A stretch of 6,455 bases of DNA, taken from positions 1-6,455 of the forward strand of contig CANOFK010000073.1 of assembly GCA_947565265.1 (NCBI GenBank), written 5' to 3'. Within the stretch, counting starts at the first letter, position 1. The number at the start of each line of letters is the position of its first letter. The notes below the pieces were generated by a model that was not told the origin of the DNA, did no database searches, and was given only the letters and a program-made list of their open reading frames with translations. Both the position numbers and the translations under genes were made by a program. This document shows, piece after piece, positions 4,594 through 6,455 of the stretch. Source of the stretch: an uncultured Clostridia bacterium. Its GTDB lineage: Bacteria; Bacillota; Clostridia; Oscillospirales; Acutalibacteraceae.

Positions 4594-5550
4594 CTACTTT
4601 TTCACGTCGATTTTCCCATAAATAGGTGCGCCCGGATCGTCCGCTTTCGGGGCAGCTTTGGAAGGCGCGTTGTGGGAGGCATTGCTCCGGGGGGCTTTAC
4701 CGTCCCGCCGACCCCGGTCGAAACCGCCACGGTTCCCGTTATAGCCCCCGCGCCCGCCCTTGCGGTTGTCCCGCCGTGGCTGGAAACGCTCGCCGTTCTC
4801 CGGGCCAATCACCACGTGCCTAGCCTGATCCTCCCCCTCGCTCCAGGACTTCGCCCCCGCCACTGTCTGTACAGCGGTATGGATGATCCTGCGCTCATAG
4901 GGGTTCATGGGCTCAAGGGAAGAATTCCTGCCGGTTTTCACCGCGCGGTATGCCATTTTACGGCCCAAAGCCTCCAAAGTGACCTTACGTTTTTCCCGGT
5001 AATTGCCCACATCCAGGGTCAGCCGGAAATAAGAACCGTCCGTGTGGTTGGCTACCAGTGAGGAAAGGTACTGCAAAGCGTCCAGCGTTTCTCCCCGGTG
5101 GCCGATGACAAAGCCCACATCCTCGCCGTTCAAGGTCAAAGCAGCCCCCGCGTCATTGAGGGTGATATCCACCGTCACTTCCGCAAGGCCCATACAGGCC
5201 AATACCTGTTTCAGATATTCCGCCGCCTTCTCCGCCGGGGCGCCGCTTACAGGCTTTGCCGCCTCCTGGGCCTGGGTCTTGGCTACCGGGGCCGGAGCCT
5301 CAACAGCAGGGCTGCCAACCACTGGCGCTGCGGGCTTTTCAATCACGGGCGCCGGGGCCGGCACAGGATCCGGCACTTCCATATATGCCCGCACCTTAGC
5401 GGGGCGCCCGCCAAAGAGCCCCAAGGTCTTTTTCTGCGGCATTTCCAAAATCTCACATTCCGCGTCGATGGTGTCCACGCCCAAAGCGCGGCAGGCATTG
5501 GCAAACGCTACCTCAACGCTATCGCCCGTGGCAATGGCATCTTTAATCAT
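4594..5550 (-). CDS. khpB: RNA-binding protein Jag/KhpB with RGG-rich tail
   Basis: Jag (KhpB, EloR in streptococci) is a cytoplasmic RNA-binding protein that acts with KhpA and influences cell elongation and division. Its gene is classically next to yidC/spoIIIJ. Domains in the 318-residue protein: a Jag-N domain (about 2-58) ending LGLFGGRPAKVRAYME, and an Ala/Pro-rich linker (about 60-105). A KH-II domain (about 110-183) follows, with the GxxG loop GHRG at 150-153. The R3H domain (about 184-250) has NPYERRIIH, with the R-x3-H pair Arg220/His224. A Gly/Arg/Asn-rich tail with RGG repeats (about 255-285) leads to an Ala/Lys-rich end. B. subtilis Jag is about 208 residues, so linker and tail explain the extra length. 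The start ATG (5548-5550) has AGGAGG (plus 5559-5564) at 8 nt. The 80-nt gap to yidC holds a 6-bp stem-loop (5590-5611) without a T-run, so cotranscription with yidC is likely. Confidence 0.95.
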   Translation of the reverse strand: MIKDAIATGDSVEVAFANACRALGVDTIDAECEILEMPQKKTLGLFGGRPAKVRAYMEVPDPVPAPAPVIEKPAAPVVGSPAVEAPAPVAKTQAQEAAKPVSGAPAEKAAEYLKQVLACMGLAEVTVDITLNDAGAALTLNGEDVGFVIGHRGETLDALQYLSSLVANHTDGSYFRLTLDVGNYREKRKVTLEALGRKMAYRAVKTGRNSSLEPMNPYERRIIHTAVQTVAGAKSWSEGEDQARHVVIGPENGERFQPRRDNRKGGRGGYNGNRGGFDRGRRDGKAPRSNASHNAPSKAAPKADDPGAPIYGKIDVKK

Positions 5551-5630
5551 GGTTCAAACCTCCTAAACCGGAAAAGTAATAATAGCCTTGGCCTGCTTAC
5601 CATAACAGGCCGTTATCAGCCATGCGGGTT

Positions 5631-6455
5631 TCACTTCTTACTGCCCATATAGCTGGCCGTATCGCCGGAACCGTCGCCGGATTTCTTCTTTTTCTGCTGT
5701 TTCTGCTTGGTGGGTTCCTTCACCTGTTTTTGTTGCGGCAAAGCGGCCAACTTATCCGCAATCAACTTCTGCTGGGCCGCAGGTAAGGGGCGCACCTTCC
5801 CCTCCGCCAGTTCCAGAGATACAGCCCTGCGGGCCTCGCTGGTCGCGGCCAACTGGCTGGCACTAAAGTACTTGTTCATCACCAGTGTCTGCACAAAGCT
5901 GGCAACAATAGAAATGATATTGTACATACCCACAGCCGCCGGCATGATAAAGGCCCAGTACACGCTGATCAGCGGGAACACATACATCATGGCCTTTGTG
6001 CAGCCGGTCTGGGTGGCCTGCCCCAAGGATTTATTGGTATAGAACTGGGTCGCAAAGCTAAACACCAGCGACAGCACCGGGATGGTCCACAAAAAGGTCA
6101 TAAACCCGGAACCCTGGGGCGACGAGAGCAAATCCAGCCCCAAAAAGCGGAAACCCTGGGAGAAAAACTCAATCTTATCAATGTCGGCCTGAGAGAACAT
6201 GGTCAGGTTGGGGCGCAGCACCTCAAAATGCTTGATGATCTGCAACTCGGAGTACATACCCAACCCGGTAGCCGAGGCCACGCCGGGTATACGGGAAATG
6301 TAATCCGTAGCCTGCTGGATGGTATCGGCGGCAATATGCAGCGTGTTGGAAAGGGGCATAATCACGCTGTAGAAGATGCCCAGCATAATCGGGAAGGGCA
6401 ACAGGGTAGTCAGGCAGCCGCTGCCGGGGTTGACCCCCTCCTTCTCGTAGAGTTT
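5631..6455 (-). CDS. yidC: Membrane protein insertase YidC/SpoIIIJ, 5' end cut by window
   Basis: YidC inserts and folds proteins in the cytoplasmic membrane, alone or with SecYEG. The 274 codons seen are open to the window edge at 6455. The TTG at 6399-6401 is not the true start, because the frame continues upstream with the family motif KLYEKEGVNPGSGC. The signal peptide, first core membrane segment and its conserved arginine lie outside the window. Visible membrane segments, counted from the first visible residue, are about 17-36, 118-138, 155-172 and 175-193. The C-terminal tail (from about 245) is rich in Lys and Gln (KQKQQKKKK), as in Gram-positive YidC proteins whose basic tails contact ribosomes. 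The extracytoplasmic loop between the first two visible segments is about 80 residues, much longer than in B. subtilis SpoIIIJ. jag follows after 80 nt, the classic pairing. Confidence 0.95.
   Translation of the reverse strand, partial: KLYEKEGVNPGSGCLTTLLPFPIMLGIFYSVIMPLSNTLHIAADTIQQATDYISRIPGVASATGLGMYSELQIIKHFEVLRPNLTMFSQADIDKIEFFSQGFRFLGLDLLSSPQGSGFMTFLWTIPVLSLVFSFATQFYTNKSLGQATQTGCTKAMMYVFPLISVYWAFIMPAAVGMYNIISIVASFVQTLVMNKYFSASQLAATSEARRAVSLELAEGKVRPLPAAQQKLIADKLAALPQQKQVKEPTKQKQQKKKKSGDGSGDTASYMGSKK

Noticed and set aside
4813..4818. Second CACGTG core as a further parS site
   Set aside because: The flanks do not match the TGTTTC/GAAACA arms. Only the 6-bp core is shared.
5590..5611. 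Stem-loop GGCCTG/CAGGCC in the yidC-jag gap as a terminator
   Set aside because: The stem has only 6 bp and there is no T-run after it on the minus strand, so it is more likely a neutral spacer hairpin.
6399..6401. TTG as the yidC start codon
   Set aside because: The frame stays open to the window edge and the upstream residues match the conserved YidC region before the second core membrane segment. The gene is cut by the window.

Overview
The window holds the conserved origin-proximal cluster of Firmicutes, all on the minus strand. Read in the direction of transcription (right to left) it contains the 3' part of yidC, then jag/khpB, mnmE, mnmG and rsmG, and then a non-coding stretch. Gene order, MnmG/MnmE sequence style, strong AGGAGG ribosome-binding sites and high GC in coding DNA point to a GC-rich member of the Clostridia, probably Oscillospiraceae/Ruminococcaceae. 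That family assignment is an inference from sequence style, not from a database search.

Layout by position: 1-359 is intergenic, with an AT-rich left part and a GC-rich double-hairpin repeat at about 267-330. rsmG is at 360-1073 and mnmG at 1077-2969, with an internal ATG start preferred over an upstream TTG. A perfect 16-bp parS palindrome lies inside mnmG at 1470-1485. mnmE is at 2978-4345. A 248-nt leader/spacer follows at 4346-4593, then jag/khpB at 4594-5550, an 80-nt spacer, and yidC from 5631 to the window edge (5' end missing). mnmE, mnmG and rsmG are packed with gaps of 8 and 3 nt and look like one operon. yidC and jag are upstream members of the same run of genes.

How the genes work together: YidC inserts membrane proteins. 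Jag/KhpB is an RNA-binding protein classically encoded beside YidC. MnmE and MnmG form one complex that modifies U34 of a set of tRNAs. RsmG methylates 16S rRNA. The theme is translation and membrane biogenesis next to the replication origin, and parS ties the locus to ParB-based chromosome segregation.

The most interesting part is the jag-mnmE spacer. A strong intrinsic terminator ends exactly where the mnmE Shine-Dalgarno begins, so any transcript reaching mnmE must read through it. A 10-bp alternative pairing could hold the terminator open. Two tiny reading frames in the leader use a run of eight sense codons that all belong to tRNAs modified by MnmE/MnmG. This suggests, but does not prove, feedback attenuation of mnmEG by tRNA modification status. 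The same spacer also carries a plus-strand terminator-like hairpin and a promoter-like sequence pointing antisense into jag.
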